Of a stretch of 13,592 bases of DNA, positions 13,557 to 13,592 are shown in pieces. Where the stretch lies: contig CAXDRM010000031.1 in the NCBI GenBank assembly GCA_963991775.1, positions 1 to 13,592 on the forward strand, read 5' to 3'. Made by a program: the position numbers and the translations under genes. The notes beneath the pieces were generated by a model. That model was not told the DNA's origin. It worked only from the letters and a program-made list of their open reading frames with translations, and did not search any database. The stretch is from CAXDRM01 sp963991775. GTDB taxonomy: Bacteria; Pseudomonadota; Alphaproteobacteria; Rickettsiales; JABIRX01. Positions within the stretch are counted from its first letter, which is position 1. Every line of letters begins with the position of its first letter.

Positions 13557-13592
13557 CTAATTATTCTGTTTTTAGATTTTTTGATATTTTTA
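13544..13592. mobile_element. second copy of the MITE left end, cut by the window edge
   Basis: These 49 bases, starting with the target TA, are identical to 888-936 in the same orientation. Whether a short MITE or a full-length transposase-bearing element lies beyond cannot be seen. It interrupts the zeta-like gene. Confidence 0.85.

Overview
This AT-rich window reads as an alphaproteobacterium, probably a host-associated or intracellular lineage of the Rickettsiales/Holosporales type. That is an inference from three things: the alphaproteobacterial gene orders (a HIG1-type small protein, aroK, aroB and a CNNM/CBS transporter on one side; rpoZ, rsh, pdxJ and acpS on the other), the base composition, and the many palindromic repeats between genes. 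No species can be named from the sequence. The LPS gene kdsB and the aromatic, pyridoxal, arginine and undecaprenyl-phosphate genes imply a Gram-negative cell that keeps more biosynthesis than Rickettsia itself.

Layout. 1-711 is the 3' part of kdsB (+). 712-1184 is packed with repeats: a nested palindrome, a 160-bp MITE with TA target duplication, and another large palindrome. 1185-4296 is a tight minus-strand operon: HIG1-domain protein, aroK, aroB, CNNM transporter. 4297-4401 holds overlapping divergent promoters. 4402-8052 is a tight plus-strand operon: rpoZ, bifunctional (p)ppGpp synthetase/hydrolase, pdxJ, acpS. 8116-9075 is a pseudopilin-like protein with a LamG-type domain. 9076-11303 carries three tRNAs (Leu-CAA, Met-CAT, His-GTG) with uppP between the first two. 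argJ follows tRNA-His closely. 12516-13102 is a second repeat-rich gap. The window ends in a two-gene module: a 57-aa gene overlapping a zeta-toxin-like gene that is cut by a second copy of the MITE end seen near position 888.

The most unusual signal is a family of long palindromic elements. Each has a long outer stem enclosing two inner hairpins. Three of them end 0, 1 and 3 nt before the three tRNA genes. Their stem sequences differ between copies but pairing is kept, including a visible compensatory base-pair swap, while short boxes such as CGCAGTGTAC...GTACATGAG are conserved. A further copy lies inverted just after argJ and a decayed one follows it. The family could be a structured pre-tRNA leader, a mobile element that settles at tRNA 5' ends, or both.
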